Source: Ptiloglossa arizonensis
Taxonomy: Eukaryota; Arthropoda; Insecta; Hymenoptera; Colletidae
Assembly (NCBI RefSeq): GCF_051014685.1
Contig: NC_135049.1
Span: 33,559,531-33,623,530 of the forward strand
Reading direction: 5' to 3'
Length of the DNA stretch: 64,000 nucleotides
The notes beneath the pieces were generated by a model. The model did no database searches. It was not told where the DNA came from and saw nothing but the letters and a program-made list of their open reading frames with translations. Positions 14,969 to 35,505 of this stretch are shown in pieces; position 1 is the first letter of the stretch; every line of letters begins with the position of its first letter. The translations under genes were made by a program, and so were the position numbers.

Positions 14969-17900
14969 TGATTCGCGCTTAGGGGGACCAGCCACGAGGT
15001 GGTAACTACGGTAACCCCTCGTTAAAACCTACACCCTCGGATTAGCTCGGAACGCTTTTGCTTTAAGAACGCCTCAAGGTGACCAATTTCTTCTTGAAAT
15101 CGACATCTCGATCGTAACGCGCCGCGAAAATCTTCGTACGAATCGATGTTCAAAAACTTTCGATCGGCTCTAATTAAAAACAATAGGACCAAGGTGGTGT
15201 TTCGACGGATCTCTCGTCGAGATGCAACGAGATGCAACGAGGCTTTCGAATACGGTAGGTTTCAGCGAGAGACGAGCGCGACACGTTTCGAGAAGGGGTT
15301 GGTCGCTGTAATTACGCGCGATTAAACTTATCGGTCGAAAAAACTCGCGAGCGTGCCAAGAGAAGCTGCGTTTCGTCGAGGGCTAATCGGCGGGAGACCC
15401 GTCGGGAGAGGGCGGAGTTCGCGAGACGCTCGATAACGGGACGATTCTACGCGCGCGTTCCTATCCACCGTTCGTCGGATCCGCGGTGCGCGTTTTACTA
15501 TATTCTCCCACGCGCTTTGCAACGCGGTAGTACGAGCCATTGATCGCTCGTCGCGTTGCTCGCAATTTTTGTTCATTATTCGCACGATGTAAAATATCTC
15601 TCGGTCGCTTCCTCGACTCGACCTGGATCTTGCCAACGTCTCCAAACGGACGAGAAGCCGCTCGTGTCCAATTCCCGGAGAAAAACGAAGCGTCGACGAA
15701 TACCGATCGCGAAATAATAAAATCACCGTGCCGCTGGCTAACCGGGACCCGTTCGTTTTGGCACGTGTCCAGAGAGTTTACGGATATTCCCTACCAACGA
15801 TGAAGAAAACGACGAGGAAGATGGTCCGAAAACTGCTACGAGAGAACAATATACCGCGTACGACGTACGTGACTCATTTTCTTCGCCGATCTTGGTCCCG
15901 TGGAACCCTCGTTCCGCCTCGCGATTTATTATACTTCCGTGCCAAGGGATTACGCTTGGTACCGGTAATAATTTAGTTACCGAAATCGCGCCGGTAAGTG
16001 GGAAATAAATGTGATCGAAACCGAGACGCGTAACCAACGAGCAACAGACAGACTTCTCGGCCGTACACGAAAAATATGAAATTAATCGTTTCATTTCGAA
16101 ACTAGGTGGTAAAGCGTTCGGCGTATATGTATCTATTATTTTCGTGGCAAAGGTTAACCTGTTCCAGCACGTGTCAGCGCGTAACTTATTTCGAAAAAAG
16201 AGTAACGCCGCAACCCCGATGAACCGAAACGGTCCAAAGTTCGAAAACTCGCGCCGAGAGAAACATTTCTTTCGCCTCGCTTTCTCGCGGCGTCTTCTTC
16301 TCGATTCCACAGACTGTGCTAATTCTCGTTCGTACAGTCTCCGTCGTTACGAGATTTCGACGATACTCTTTCGCACTCTCTTCGCGTTTAGACTCGAATT
16401 ACTCGCAACGTAACGATCTTGTCGCGAGAATTTCGTTCTTCGTAGAAAAGAATCCTCCTTTACCTCGGTCGGCGAACCCTTTCGTACGTATTATCGATCG
16501 CGATCAAGCGTACCACCGTACACGCGCACCGTTCTACCGGACTGTCGCGCTGAAACGAATAAATAAAAGTAAAAGGCTATCTCCTTTAACCGAGACGCGT
16601 TCGCTCGAATGCGCCACGATCGAAATGGTTTACGAACCACGGCCGGAATTTATGTCGCGTGCAACTCGCACACGTGCGGGAAACGTTACGTTTCGCTCGT
16701 TGAAGGAAACACGATGTCGCGCGTAACGCGGCTGCGATGTAAATACATATGTACATATATAGTATGTACCGACGATAGAACGCGATCGATTCCATCCAAT
16801 TCCAAAGCGTTGCGACAATGCCCTTTGCCCTTTGCCTTTTTTGTATCCGTTCTAAGGGGAATATCCGTTACGACTATCTTCGTTTTGCTCACGAACGAAT
16901 ACTCGAGTGAAAAATCTCTTCGGAAGGGACAAGTTGCCGCGATGAGACTGGCCGTATTCGGGTTTCAAGATCGTCAAACTTTTTCTTTCAACGGATCGAA
17001 CTTTTCGAACATTCCGCGTACAAAACTGTCAACGGAATAATGTTTATTGTTCCTTCGCCTCGGTGTACGTACGAAAAAAGGAGCGTGTCGTCGAACGAAA
17101 CGACGATTAGCCAACTGTTGCTTCGAAACACCGGACCAGATGCCGATGCACAGCCACAAGTGCGGCTCTTTGAAATTAATCGACGAACACCTTTGCGTCC
17201 TTGACTCCTTTGAAAACGACGCGTCGTCGTACGATTCCTACTCCTTCCGAATGTTCCTTCTCGGAGAAAGAGTTCGAGCTTTCTCGACCGTTGCGAATGC
17301 ATTACTTCGGTTGGAACGACAACCTGTGGTCTACGGAGGATTTCGATTTTTCCTTCGCGGGGAGGATTCGCGACGAACGACCGAGATTCCAAGAACATTG
17401 GACAATTTTCGAGACGCGAAATATAGTATACGTCCGAGCGTTTGCGATTGGCGCACAGCACGTGCGTTTGTAACGCGGGTCTGATACGCGATGCGTTTCC
17501 TAAAATGTTCGATCGAACGAGTTTCTCTTTCGACCGTTGCGAGCCGGAATTTTCTTCTTTTTTTTCAGGGCGTAACGAACGATTATTCATTACGCTGCGA
17601 TCGCCGGTTACCGGCCGTGATTGTCAAACCGGTTCTTCTCCTCTTTGTTCGAAATACGTAAATGTTCTCCTTTTCCGCAACATTGTTACGGTAAAAGAAG
17701 AACGAGTCCGAATCGACGAAAACAACCTCGCGCACCATTGTCTCGATTGCCTCGAAGAGGACATTTTACCGCCCGGAATATCAAAGAATCGTAACTTTCT
17801 GGAACCTCGTTGCCGAATTACGTAATATCTGCCGGCGAAGAACGATCAATTTGCGTCGTCCGTGAACGAAACGTGCACGGACGATCCACCCGACGTAAAA

Positions 17901-18431
17901 TCCAAATTTAAACGAGTTTCCTCCTGTACTTTCAGAGACGTACTTTCAACGGGAACTTAATAATTCAACGGACGCTCTAATATTCTTTGTACTGAACACA
18001 GATCCGACATTTGCAACAACGAGCGTCGTAAACCGATGCGACGCGACGCGACGCGACGCGCGCGTTCGCGCGCGTTCGCGCAACGAAAACTGTTCGACTT
18101 TATCCGGTCGTTAAACGTCGAGCGTTAAATATACCGAAAAACGACTCGTTACGTGGCGGGGAACAAAAATTTCAAGAAAAATTGTTCCTGCCCGGGACGC
18201 TCGAGCGCGCCAACGGATAAAGAAACGAACTTTCTAAAAATTAAACGAATTAATAGCAAAAAAATGAAGAATCATCGTGAAACGCTCGGCGAAACTTTCG
18301 TTCTCACGAAAACGAACGTCCTGTGGCCACCAAAGCGGACGGTATACGAATCGTAGAGGCGTAAAGACACGCGATCGCTGTTATTGCGAATGAAAAGTAA
18401 AAAAGAAAAAAAATTCACCGCGCTGAATATA

Positions 18432-18545
<114 letters not shown>

Positions 18546-18773
18546 GGGCAAAGTCGTTGCGACTTGGGAACAATCGCGATTAATTTATGGAATCGACCAC
18601 TCGCGTAATTCAGGAAATCGTCGGACGCACCTTTCTTCCGGTCGATCGTAACGCAAAGGAATATCTTCCTCGGCAAGTTCGAAAAACACCGATCGAAAAC
18701 GATACCGCTTCCTCTCGATAAAATAAAAGCATTTGGCAAAATGAAAAGTGAACGTCCATCGGACTGGTGCTTA

Positions 18774-25746
<6,973 letters not shown>

Positions 25747-25754
25747 ATATAGTT

Positions 25755-28700
25755 ATGGAGGATAGTATGAGTGTTAAATCAATGGAATCGGTAGCAACAA
25801 GTGACGAATATGTCATTGTAAATGACAGAGGCAACGGAAAACAGCAACAAGCTGTACTAGAACTGCCAATGTTGAAAATTGCTAACAATGGTAATCTGGA
25901 AGATCTTCAGAATAATCTACGCGAGGTTTGCACATATTACTCACATTAGTAGTGGTTGCAGAAACTTTAATCTTTATTATCTTTATTGTCGATTATGTGT
26001 CGATAAATATTTGAATACCCGATCAAAATCATAGGTGTTATCAGAAGACTCGAAAGTGGAAAGTAACGACTATAAAAATGTAAGCAGTGTACAACAAAAT
26101 CAACCAATGTCACAAAAAGTGGGAAACAGTCAATTTTTTGTTGCAAATTCTTGCATGGTTGCATCGGAAAAGCAAGACATTATGAAACCAGAAGATTATA
26201 TCGACGAAGGTATAAGATTTCCATTATATCTGCCCTCTAAATGCTAACTGTCGACCACAAAAGGGACGGACACGAAACATTATTTATATTATACTAATGA
26301 ATTCTTTAGCTCACGTCCAACAAGAGTGTACTATTTTCAATGGTGTGATTTATTTGGGATCAACAGCAATAAACGCACCAAAATCAGAGTGTGAAATACA
26401 GCGCAACATGAACGTACTAAATGTAGAACAGTCTCCTAATTTAGGAATCAAAGTATCTGTTTCTGTGCCTAGTAGTTCTCAAGGTTCTGTTGTGTATGTA
26501 TAATTAAAGAAACTTAACGCAAAGTATTATATTTCATATTGCATTATTTGTTGTTGCTTTGTGTGGTACAGTTTGTACGATGCCGCTATGCAACAACCGA
26601 TTACGCATTATGAGGTGCAACGAATCTTGTTTTATGCACGTGGTGAGAGTACCGGAGCGTGTGCAGCTTGTTTTGCTTTCACCTGGTCTCATGGGGACAC
26701 ATTGGAGTCTGCCATTTATCAGTGTCATGTTTTTCGATGCGACATACCAGAAGCCGTATGTTTATCGTATTATGTGTACTCGCAATATTCTTCTTAAATT
26801 GTTGTCAGAATGTAAAACTCTTAATCCATTTTAGGTGGGACAAGTCTCTGCTTGTTTTTCTAAAGCATTTCACAGAATACCACGATCGATGACTAGTTCT
26901 TTAACAGGGAGCGATTTCAACGGTTTCAGTATTGGAAATGAAAAAACGAATTCTCGAGTATTTATTTTTGAAGTGACAATGGAAATAAAGGAAGAAGATG
27001 GAAAGGGGAGCTTCGGTACAGTTCCTAAAGACAGAAATTGTTTCAAACTCCGAAGTAATGTAGCTAAACAAGTATGTTTAACTATTCAGCAAGTATCCAG
27101 CAAGGAAGGAGGAATTGCACTCGAAGTTGAAAGGTGCTTCGGTGTTCTTGTTAGTCCTGGTCGCAATGTGAAACATAGCGATATGAGACTACTTGAATTG
27201 GTAATGTAAAATTAAAATACTAGCATCGTAGTGCTATAATATATAAATATTATATAACGCCTTAGCATTAAAATAATTAAAAATAATATTTTCAGCAAGT
27301 CAATACCGGTCCAATAATACAAGACAAACAGTGTTACAATATGTGTGGGCTTTGGGACCCTGCAGATCCAGCTTTGGAAACTCTTAACGTAGAGACACCC
27401 AGGGAAGAGAAAATCTTTATAACAGTTGCCGTTGATTTAGTTATACGTGGTATTCGAGAACCTGTAAGATTTATAATAGAGACGTCGGTTAAAGTGTTTC
27501 CACAGAATGAGAGGTTCTGGTATTTTAATAAGCGAAACCTTGTACAACAATTTTATTTGAATTCAAAAGAAGTAAGTCGCCACTCAGAAAGCAAATAGTT
27601 TTTCATTAATCTAAATGACATCTGCTCTGCATATTTTAATTATCACCGTTTAGATAATATCCGGAGATGGAACAGAAGTTTACTACGAAGTACAAAGTAT
27701 AGAAACCTCGGGAGAATTAGACAGAAACAGGTTAAATCTTGCTCTTAATTTAGCATCATTGATTCGATCACCCTCTTTAACAAGCATCGACACACTTACA
27801 CCCAAAGAAGAAATAGATTCAGGTTCAAAAGAAAACTTCAGATTACTTGCATCTATATTAATGAATAGAAATCACAAGTGTACTAATCATACCTTTACAA
27901 TGTAATGCAGATGGAGATGAACCAATGTTAAGCGGTACAGGTGAAGTGTCAAAGGATTGTTCTGCGGATGAATTAGCCAGTTGGGCAGAAGTTTTGGACA
28001 GTTGGCAAATTAACGAACAACGCCCAAAACTTCTTATAAAACTTGCAAAACAAGGCATTCCTGAAGCCTTACGCGGTGAAGTATGGCAACGTTTAAGTAA
28101 TTGTGATAATTCGCAAGAAATGATGGATAAATATAGAACTTTAATTACTAGGGTAAGTTAAAATAATATACACGGTAGTAAATATACTTTAATATAATAA
28201 CTGTGTCACGACGCACCTATAGGAGAGCAGTTGCGAAAGCGTTATTTTAAGAGACATTAATAGAACATTTCCTGCCCATGACTATTTCAAAGAAACAGGC
28301 GGTTTAGGACAAGATTCTTTGTACAGAATAAGTAAAGCATACGCAGTGTACGACGAAGAAGTCGGATATTGTCAGGGACTTAGTTTTTTAGTTGCTAGTC
28401 TACTGCTTCATGTAAGTAATTATCATCTAGTTTGTTACATTTGCTAGGAACATACCTACAGTTATGATAGCGATTCAGTAGGGTGTTTAATGATAACAGA
28501 AACATTAGGTATTTCTTGCAGATGCCAGAGGAACAAGCTTTCTGTGTTTTGGTTAAATTAATGTACGACTACGGTCTAAGAGATTTGTACAAGGATAGAT
28601 TTGACAATCTTCATATGCGATTTTATCAGCTTAACAGATTAATAGAGGTAGGTCACACAATTCTTACTCGATACTAGACAATTACAATATATGATTGTTT

Positions 28701-29794
28701 ATAACTACTATCAATCTTTTAGGATCAATTGCCAGAACTTTATAAACATTTCTGTGATCGTGGCGTAGAAACACACATGTTCGCTGCACAATGGTTTTTA
28801 ACTCTATTTACAGCCAGATTTCCACTTTATCTTGTTTTCCACATTCTGGATGTATTTCTTTTACAAGGACTCGATACACTGTTTCAAGTCGCTCTTGCGT
28901 TGTTAATGGTAAGTCGGCGAACATATCCGGTAATTTATTATTGTTTGCATAGAACGCCTTTTAAGAGAAACTGTGTTTTATTCAGTTATGTAAAAAGGAA
29001 CTGCTTCAGTTGGATTTCGAGAGTATATTGAAATACTTTCGGGTCCATTTACCGAAACGTTGTCGCAACGAAGAAGTGTCGCGCTACGTTATGAAATTAG
29101 CCTGTTCGGTTACGTTAAAAAAACTGAAGAAATACGAAGCAGAATTTATGACGCTGAAAGGTAACTTTATACTTTATGTTTGAACCACACACTCTCTAAT
29201 GCCGCTCTACACTTGATAAATCCTTTGGTACTATGGAGGATAATATTGTCTTATATGCATGTGTAATCTGCATAAAAATATGGAAACATTGTCAGGTGGT
29301 TGCAAATTTATTTATATTACACTAAAGCTTCACACGATTCAGCTTCAGTGTTGTGTTTTTGAATCAAAGTTCTTTTACATACAAACTGACATTTGAACAT
29401 TTATTTTTTTAATTTTGTGCGCTTTTTGAATATCATATGACTTTAGTAGGTATTAACTCACGCGAATTTTTCCATTCACTGAGGTAAAATAACATATCGT
29501 ACCTTTTTGACTAGTCTGGAGTGGTTTTTCTTTTACAATTAAGTGGCAGTCATTTATTGACTATTAAATAACGAACAAAATACATCAAATATGATCCGCT
29601 GCTAGCTTTTGTTGTGTAGTTTGTACGCACCGCACAATTTTATGCTTATATATCAAAGCATAAACTGTGTCTTTTTAGTCTCCTGAGGAAATATTCTAGC
29701 ATACAATTTACTTTCACAAAAATCATTCAATTTTACGGTATTATGATAATCTCCGTTTATTCTCTATTGTCGAGGAATAGTAAAACGTGATTCG

Positions 29795-29829
<35 letters not shown>

Positions 29830-32475
29830 GTAAATATTAAAATAATGATGAATTAAAAAATCGTTATATTATTGAAACACCGCCAAATGAAATTTAACAT
29901 TATTCGATAGTGAATTTGATGAAGTTTTCTATAAATTATTTTATGTGCCTCTAAGGAAATTTACTTTTGAATTCACATGTTATATATTTCACTTAAATTC
30001 GTGTAATAAATTTCCTTGTTTCTTGGACATTGTTAAATTCAGCGATGGCGCGAGCGGGTATGTGCGCTGATAAAAGTGTGAATTCAGTGATAATCGTGCA
30101 CAAGTATGAGATACGTACATATATATATGTGCACTCTTGTTATTGCTGTGTACTTTTACCAATGCTTGTTCGCCTCACCTCGGTTTAAGTAGTAAAATAT
30201 TTACTGTAACGAGTCGTAATTGCAAATAATGAGAAAACTTCCACCGGTTTGAACAAAATTAGCTGAAATCTTGTAACTAGTATTGTATGGATATACTCAT
30301 CGTGCCGAATAAATGTAATTCTTTTTGTTCATTGGTTGTGTTCATGGTTAACGGGCATTGTTTTCACAACTGCTAATTTAACGTAGAATTAATGGCATCG
30401 CTTTTTGTTTTAGAAATAAGCATCATTTTCTGAACGTTGCGTTCAGTGTATATCTTTGTTCTCGATCAGATTTCTTTATTGAAGTTATTTATTTTGTAAT
30501 ATTTGTAAATTCCAAGAAGATTCTGTGCTATTTGTACAATAAAATATTTTCATGCCTACTCGGTTGTACACTGTCCTGTATCGACTTTTTCTTATATCTC
30601 AGACATTACTTATTATTTCTTTATTGGAAATAAATAGTCCGTTTAGAATATCGTGTTTTAGTTTTTGTCAATTTACCTGTGTTCAACCTTGTTCCTTGAT
30701 ACTGTTGATTTTACTTCCTTGCTTCAGTTTAAAATGCATGCGAACACGATACTTGTGCCAAGGTACGAAATGCTTTCAGCTTTTTATTTTTCTTTTACTA
30801 ACCACTAACTGTTCCGTAAGAAAAGCCATGAAGTTTTCATTTGGGAGCTGGCACATTTGTCACATGGTATTATTCAAATGCAATTGAATGGTACTTATCG
30901 TCTAAATGCTTGATAAAGACTTACTTGTGTACAAAGTTGTCGAGGCACATGAGAATTGATAAACATTGAAAATTGTGCAGAAATGTTTCAAAGTCAGCCA
31001 GTACAATAATTTACGTTGTCGTTCGGTAACGAAACAATCCATAAACTCGCACGAAACGTTGTAAAATTGGAAATAGTTTTAAGGTCGTACGCTTATTTTC
31101 TCATAACTAAGGCGCATTCAAATTTCGTTTATCAATGCTATTATCTGCATATTTTAGCGCTATAGTAAGTAACAAACGTATCTAGTTAAACAGCTGTGCC
31201 AGCAGTTTAAAATTGGGCATGGTATATTCTGCACAGAGGAAACGCGTAGTGGGATATTGGTATCTGCTTTTGTAAGATATCGCATGTCCGCCAGTAACGT
31301 TGTTGAAGCCATCCGTTTTTAACATTATTTCACTGTTGACACGATGAGCCATATTGTAAAGGCAGTGATAAAGAGTAAGAATGTACTAATTCTTGCATAA
31401 TACCTTGAAACATCGTAATATTCTCTTCAATAAAGTGAAATGGAACATTAATGCAAGCATATCTGTACACGAGTGTAGATACATAACTATACAAAATGTA
31501 TTTTATGCGTTCAACTTTGTCCATACCAGTTTGTATCTTAGAGCAAGTTATAAATTGGTGCAATACGTTTATGATATAGAAGCGCAAGAAAACGCGGATG
31601 AGTATAGTAACGAAGTAGAACAACTACGGGGCACAGTGGCGAGAAACGAGGAGGAGAAACAGAGATTAGAAGCCGAGCTGGTTCAAGTTAAAGAAATGCT
31701 GCAACGCGAAGTAGCGAGAGCAGACTTGGAAAGCCGACGCAATAATGTCATAATTGCTGAATACAAACAGGTAGACAGAGATAGACGGTTACTCTTACAC
31801 AATTGAATTAATTTATCTCGTAATACTTATTTCAGATCTGTCAACGTTTGGAAGACGACTATAACGCTGCAAAAACGACGCTCGGCGAATTACGGGTAAG
31901 CGTTGAGCTCGGTTCCTAAGTTCTCGTATGAAATTTTCATGGAACAAAATATTTATGCTCGATAGAATAAGGTCTCGAAGTGCGACAAGTGCAGGAATTG
32001 TATAGTGGACTCGTCCAATATACTGGCAGACATTTCGCATCCGTTGGAGAACCGGATAGATCCTATGTTGCACAGAGTGCAGGAGAGGGTGCGCGAATTG
32101 GAATTAGAGCTGGCCCAAACGAAGCTGGCTCACGTTGAAGCCGAGTGCAGAAATCAAGTACGTAAATCTCTCTCATCTATTTGTACGTGGTCTGCGAATT
32201 TCTCCCGAAGCCGGAGTCACACGCCTGAACACGCTTTACAGGATTTGACGCATCAGTTGCATGCGACCGTTTCTGAATTGCAAGCGGCAAGAAACAGCTG
32301 GCCGTGGCTTAGCAAAACGCTAACGAGCATAAAGGAAGCAGCGAACAAGAGGGAAGCGATGACACCTTCCTCGATGAAAGATTTAAGGCGGGATAGCGCA
32401 CCCGTAGGTGAAATGCATCACTTGATACATTCCCGTAGTCGCGAGGCTAGCGATAACCTGAAAAAAGTTGTGTGA
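25755..32475 (+). CDS. RabGAP1: Rab GTPase-activating protein 1 (RabGAP1/RabGAP1L family), 16 coding exons
   Basis: Exons: 25755-25925, 26035-26209, 26310-26493, 26572-26755, 26835-27200, 27296-27571, 27654-27822, 27911-28152, 28223-28411, 28522-28647, 28723-28908, 28986-29160, 31580-31770, 31836-31895, 31966-32157, 32242-32475. All introns are GT-AG and frames join to 1039 residues; human RABGAP1 is 1069. Domains in order: a PTB domain (about 107-255, with CTIFNGVIYLGS); a C2-like/DUF3694 region (about 265-430); the TBC Rab-GAP domain (about 555-770), with RGEVW at 563-567, the IxxDxxR motif whose R603 is the arginine finger, and YCQG with the glutamine finger Q640; then a coiled coil (about 815-1010). 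It should accelerate GTP hydrolysis by Rab GTPases on endosomal/Golgi membranes. The start was chosen at the MEDSMSVKS methionine, since the family begins this way; an in-frame ATG at 25728 lies in the preceding intron. Confidence 0.92.
29161..31579 (+). other. RabGAP1 intron 12, with possible alternative 3' end
   Basis: A 2.4 kb intron, while every other intron in this gene is about 60-110 nt. It separates the TBC exons from the coiled-coil exons. It contains AATAAA at 30306-30311 and again near 30538-30543, and a 28-nt A run at 29799-29826. Reading through the donor adds seven residues and then TGA, so a transcript polyadenylated here would end just after the TBC domain. No other exon was recognised inside. 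Confidence 0.55.
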
Positions 32476-34165
32476 TGCAGCAAGTCCCTCGATTCGAGTG
32501 CATACGTGTATCTAAGGGTGCACGAGAAATCGCAGGTTGAATCAGAAGGGCAAACACTTGACCACAATATTAGAAAGACAGGTTCGATCAATGTTTCGAA
32601 GTAATGGCGGGAGATGTACTTTACGGAAAATCTATTTCAGTCCCAAACTCGAATACGCAATGTACGTCCACGATTACATGTAAAGTACGATTACACTTGC
32701 TCTGTCAAGGAAACATGTACTCGATATATTTTTCATCAGGTCTCCACGGTGCACTATTTGATACGTGCTTTTAGAGAGGGCAGCTTTATCCTAATGAAAA
32801 CTGATATTCAACCTTGAGATATTTCTTGTTCAAGTTTTTCTTACTTTTTGAATATACTCATTTTTACCGTAACTTTCGCCATGCGGAAGTTGACCGTTAT
32901 CGTTAAAAATTTTATTTACTCTCTTTACGCTTTAGCGAAACGTTTCACGCGAAATTAGGGAGTCTCATCGCAAGGGATCGATTATGAAAATAGAACGCGT
33001 TACGGTAAACACAATGAAAATTACACAATAGATGTTAGCAATAAGTACACTACGTTTTGTATGAAACTAGTCTAAGACGTGAACGATAGAAGTGCTATAG
33101 AATTCTACATTGTACATACACGGTACTCTCAGGCAATTAACGAACGTGACACACTGCAGAAATCAAGGATTGTGAAACGTCTACAGTTTCATTTACTTTT
33201 TCTACCGATTCATTACAACGTGACATTCCAATGTAACGCGAGTTCGTTTTCTTTCTTTTTTTTTCCATTCGAACAATATTATCCCATTTCAAGTTAGTTG
33301 CGACGTTGCATCGACGATCTTTAATAAAAACAAACAAAAGACGTTTATAAGACGATTTCAACTAACTCTTTAAATCGCCCACGAGTAACGCTAAGCTCGC
33401 ACGAACAAAGAAAATATTTCCGTTTAGTTTTTATACGAATTCTCGTTGTTTTACATTGTTGTTAATGAACGTAACGTAACGTAACTCGTCCTTTTGGATA
33501 ATGTGAGTTAACGAGATTTTAAAATACTCCAGAGCATATTTAATTTGCCATTTGCGCTACGACAATATCTACGCAATACAGGCGCAAGGCCATAAATTAT
33601 GTTAAGGCACTAATTAAGATCGGAAGGACATAAGATCAAAGAACAAAATGAAAGAATATATCCGTGGAAGCTCGAAAACACACTTTTAGATTGTGAATTA
33701 TTTAATAATTAGTGCCATTCGTTCGACGAAACTGCACGCATTAATTTGTTTCGAGTTGCCGATGCCGTGAACCGTCGAACTGTTCAGAGTTTTACGTATA
33801 TCGTGCCATTATCTGTCATCGTAAAATTTACGGAAGAGACGTGGCGACGATAATTATTTTCGATAATTTAATTGGATTTTTGTTTAAATATTCGCTGGAT
33901 ACGCGCGCGCGAAGACAGAGATTCGATGAGTATTGAAAAGAAATTTACGATCATTCTAGAGACTCGTACAATAGTTAAACAATAGTTCTGCATCTTATAC
34001 GAAGCGAAAGATATACTTTCTGTAAATACTAAAAAAGAATATATCTATACGGATGAGATACAAACAGATCATGTAAATGATTTAGAATTACTACGTATCT
34101 ATCACTGTACACCTTGTAATGTCATTCCACTATTATTGAAATAAAGAAGAATATCGTATCTATCT
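32476..34165 (+). other. RabGAP1 3' UTR (inferred)
   Basis: AT-rich, non-coding sequence following the stop codon TGA at 32473-32475 and running to the first convincing poly(A) signal, at 34140-34145. No domain-bearing open frame is present. The end is inferred from the signal only. Confidence 0.5.
34140..34145 (+). terminator. Poly(A) signal AATAAA for RabGAP1
   Basis: Perfect AATAAA on the plus strand, followed by AT-rich sequence. It is the likely cleavage signal for the long RabGAP1 transcript. Confidence 0.5.
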
Positions 34166-34237
34166 ACACCAGCGTTGGACATCTTTAGGATAAGAATATA
34201 TTTAGGGCAAGCCTGTTCGTTTGGATGATACATTTAG

Positions 34238-34243
34238 TTTATT
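34238..34243 (-). terminator. Poly(A) signal for HEN1 on the minus strand
   Basis: TTTATT on the plus strand (AATAAA on the minus strand). A second copy at 34349-34354 is an equally good candidate. Either would place the HEN1 3' end within about 200 bp of the RabGAP1 3' end. Confidence 0.4.
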
Positions 34244-34354
34244 TGTTCAAATTCGGTGTATCGTGAAAACGGAACGATATGCAGAGTTTCAGTCTTAGAT
34301 AGATTTTAACGTACAATGCAACATTTTCATCATAAATTAACGCAATAGTTTATT

Positions 34355-35505
34355 CAAATAGGTATAATTAGGCAAACAGACAGAAAACGTAACGTATAGA
34401 TAAATATTTCGTAAGCCATACACACAGGTAAAACAGCGCGTCACGAATCTTATGGTACTTAATTAAACAACACGACGAGGAAGTCTTGAAAATCGTAAGA
34501 AAATATATGTATATATCTTTTTCAAATTCGACACCTTAATGCTTCGAATGGTAACAAGCGGATCTTATTAATAGACTTATTAATACAACCGCATACAGAT
34601 ATTATTGGTACTGAAACACTGTTCCGACTTTACCAGAGACGTTAATTCGTCAACAAATAGGATGGAAAGACGACCTCAACGAGAAAAGTATAGAAAAAGT
34701 AAAAGAGAAATAATTTTCCTTTTTTTTTTTTAATTAAAGAGAAGCTATAAGAAATAAAAATGATTCGTTCACTTCTATCAAACAAAAAAACAGTTCCTCT
34801 TCTCAACAAATCCGTTGAACGTTTCTTATCGATTTTGCAGTACCATAGAATATCCACAATAACACTTAAATATTGCTCTTTATAATTATATTCCAGATAT
34901 AATATATATAAAAAAAAAAAAAAAAAGAAAGAAAAAAAAATGCGTTCTTCGATACTCAATTGCGATTCATTTTGCATGATTTCCACTACCGCTCAAGGGG
35001 TGTAACACTCGCGCTGAATTTAACATTTTACCGCCCGGTAGCCTATTAATCGGTTTTTACCACCAACGCTTACCATTGTTTCATTACCCTAGAATAACAG
35101 AAAACGAACAATATATATAGTAGTGACGTTCAAAAGTTTGATTTGACATTTCTATAGGTATAAGAAAAAGCCCGTAGATTCCCGCGCGACTGTATAGGCT
35201 GTAACAGATGTTCAACGCCTACCGGTCGGTAAAGTATTAAAACGCAACGAAGTGTCCCCTCTGGTTTGAATGCTCGGACCTAAAATAATGATTGTAATAC
35301 AATTATAATATTTCCTGTTCAGCGTGAGCGTCGCATCTTTTTAACGCTAGTAGGAATCACGCTTTGTAACGATTAGAACGATGTTAAAAAAAAAGTAAAT
35401 AAATACTATCCACAAAGTATTATCCTCACACTTCTATCCACAGACCCGCAAACATATGGGAAAACGATATGTGGAATCATCTAGGTAATAATTATTTTAA
35501 TAGTA
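34355..35505 (-). other. HEN1 3' UTR (inferred)
   Basis: AT-rich sequence between the HEN1 stop (35506) and the candidate minus-strand poly(A) signals. It holds a poly(A)-type run interrupted by G at about 34908-34940. No coding signal was seen. Confidence 0.45.

Noticed and set aside
29799..29826. A28 run as the tail of a retroposed element
   Set aside because: No recognisable element body or target-site duplication was found; it lies in an AT-rich intron.
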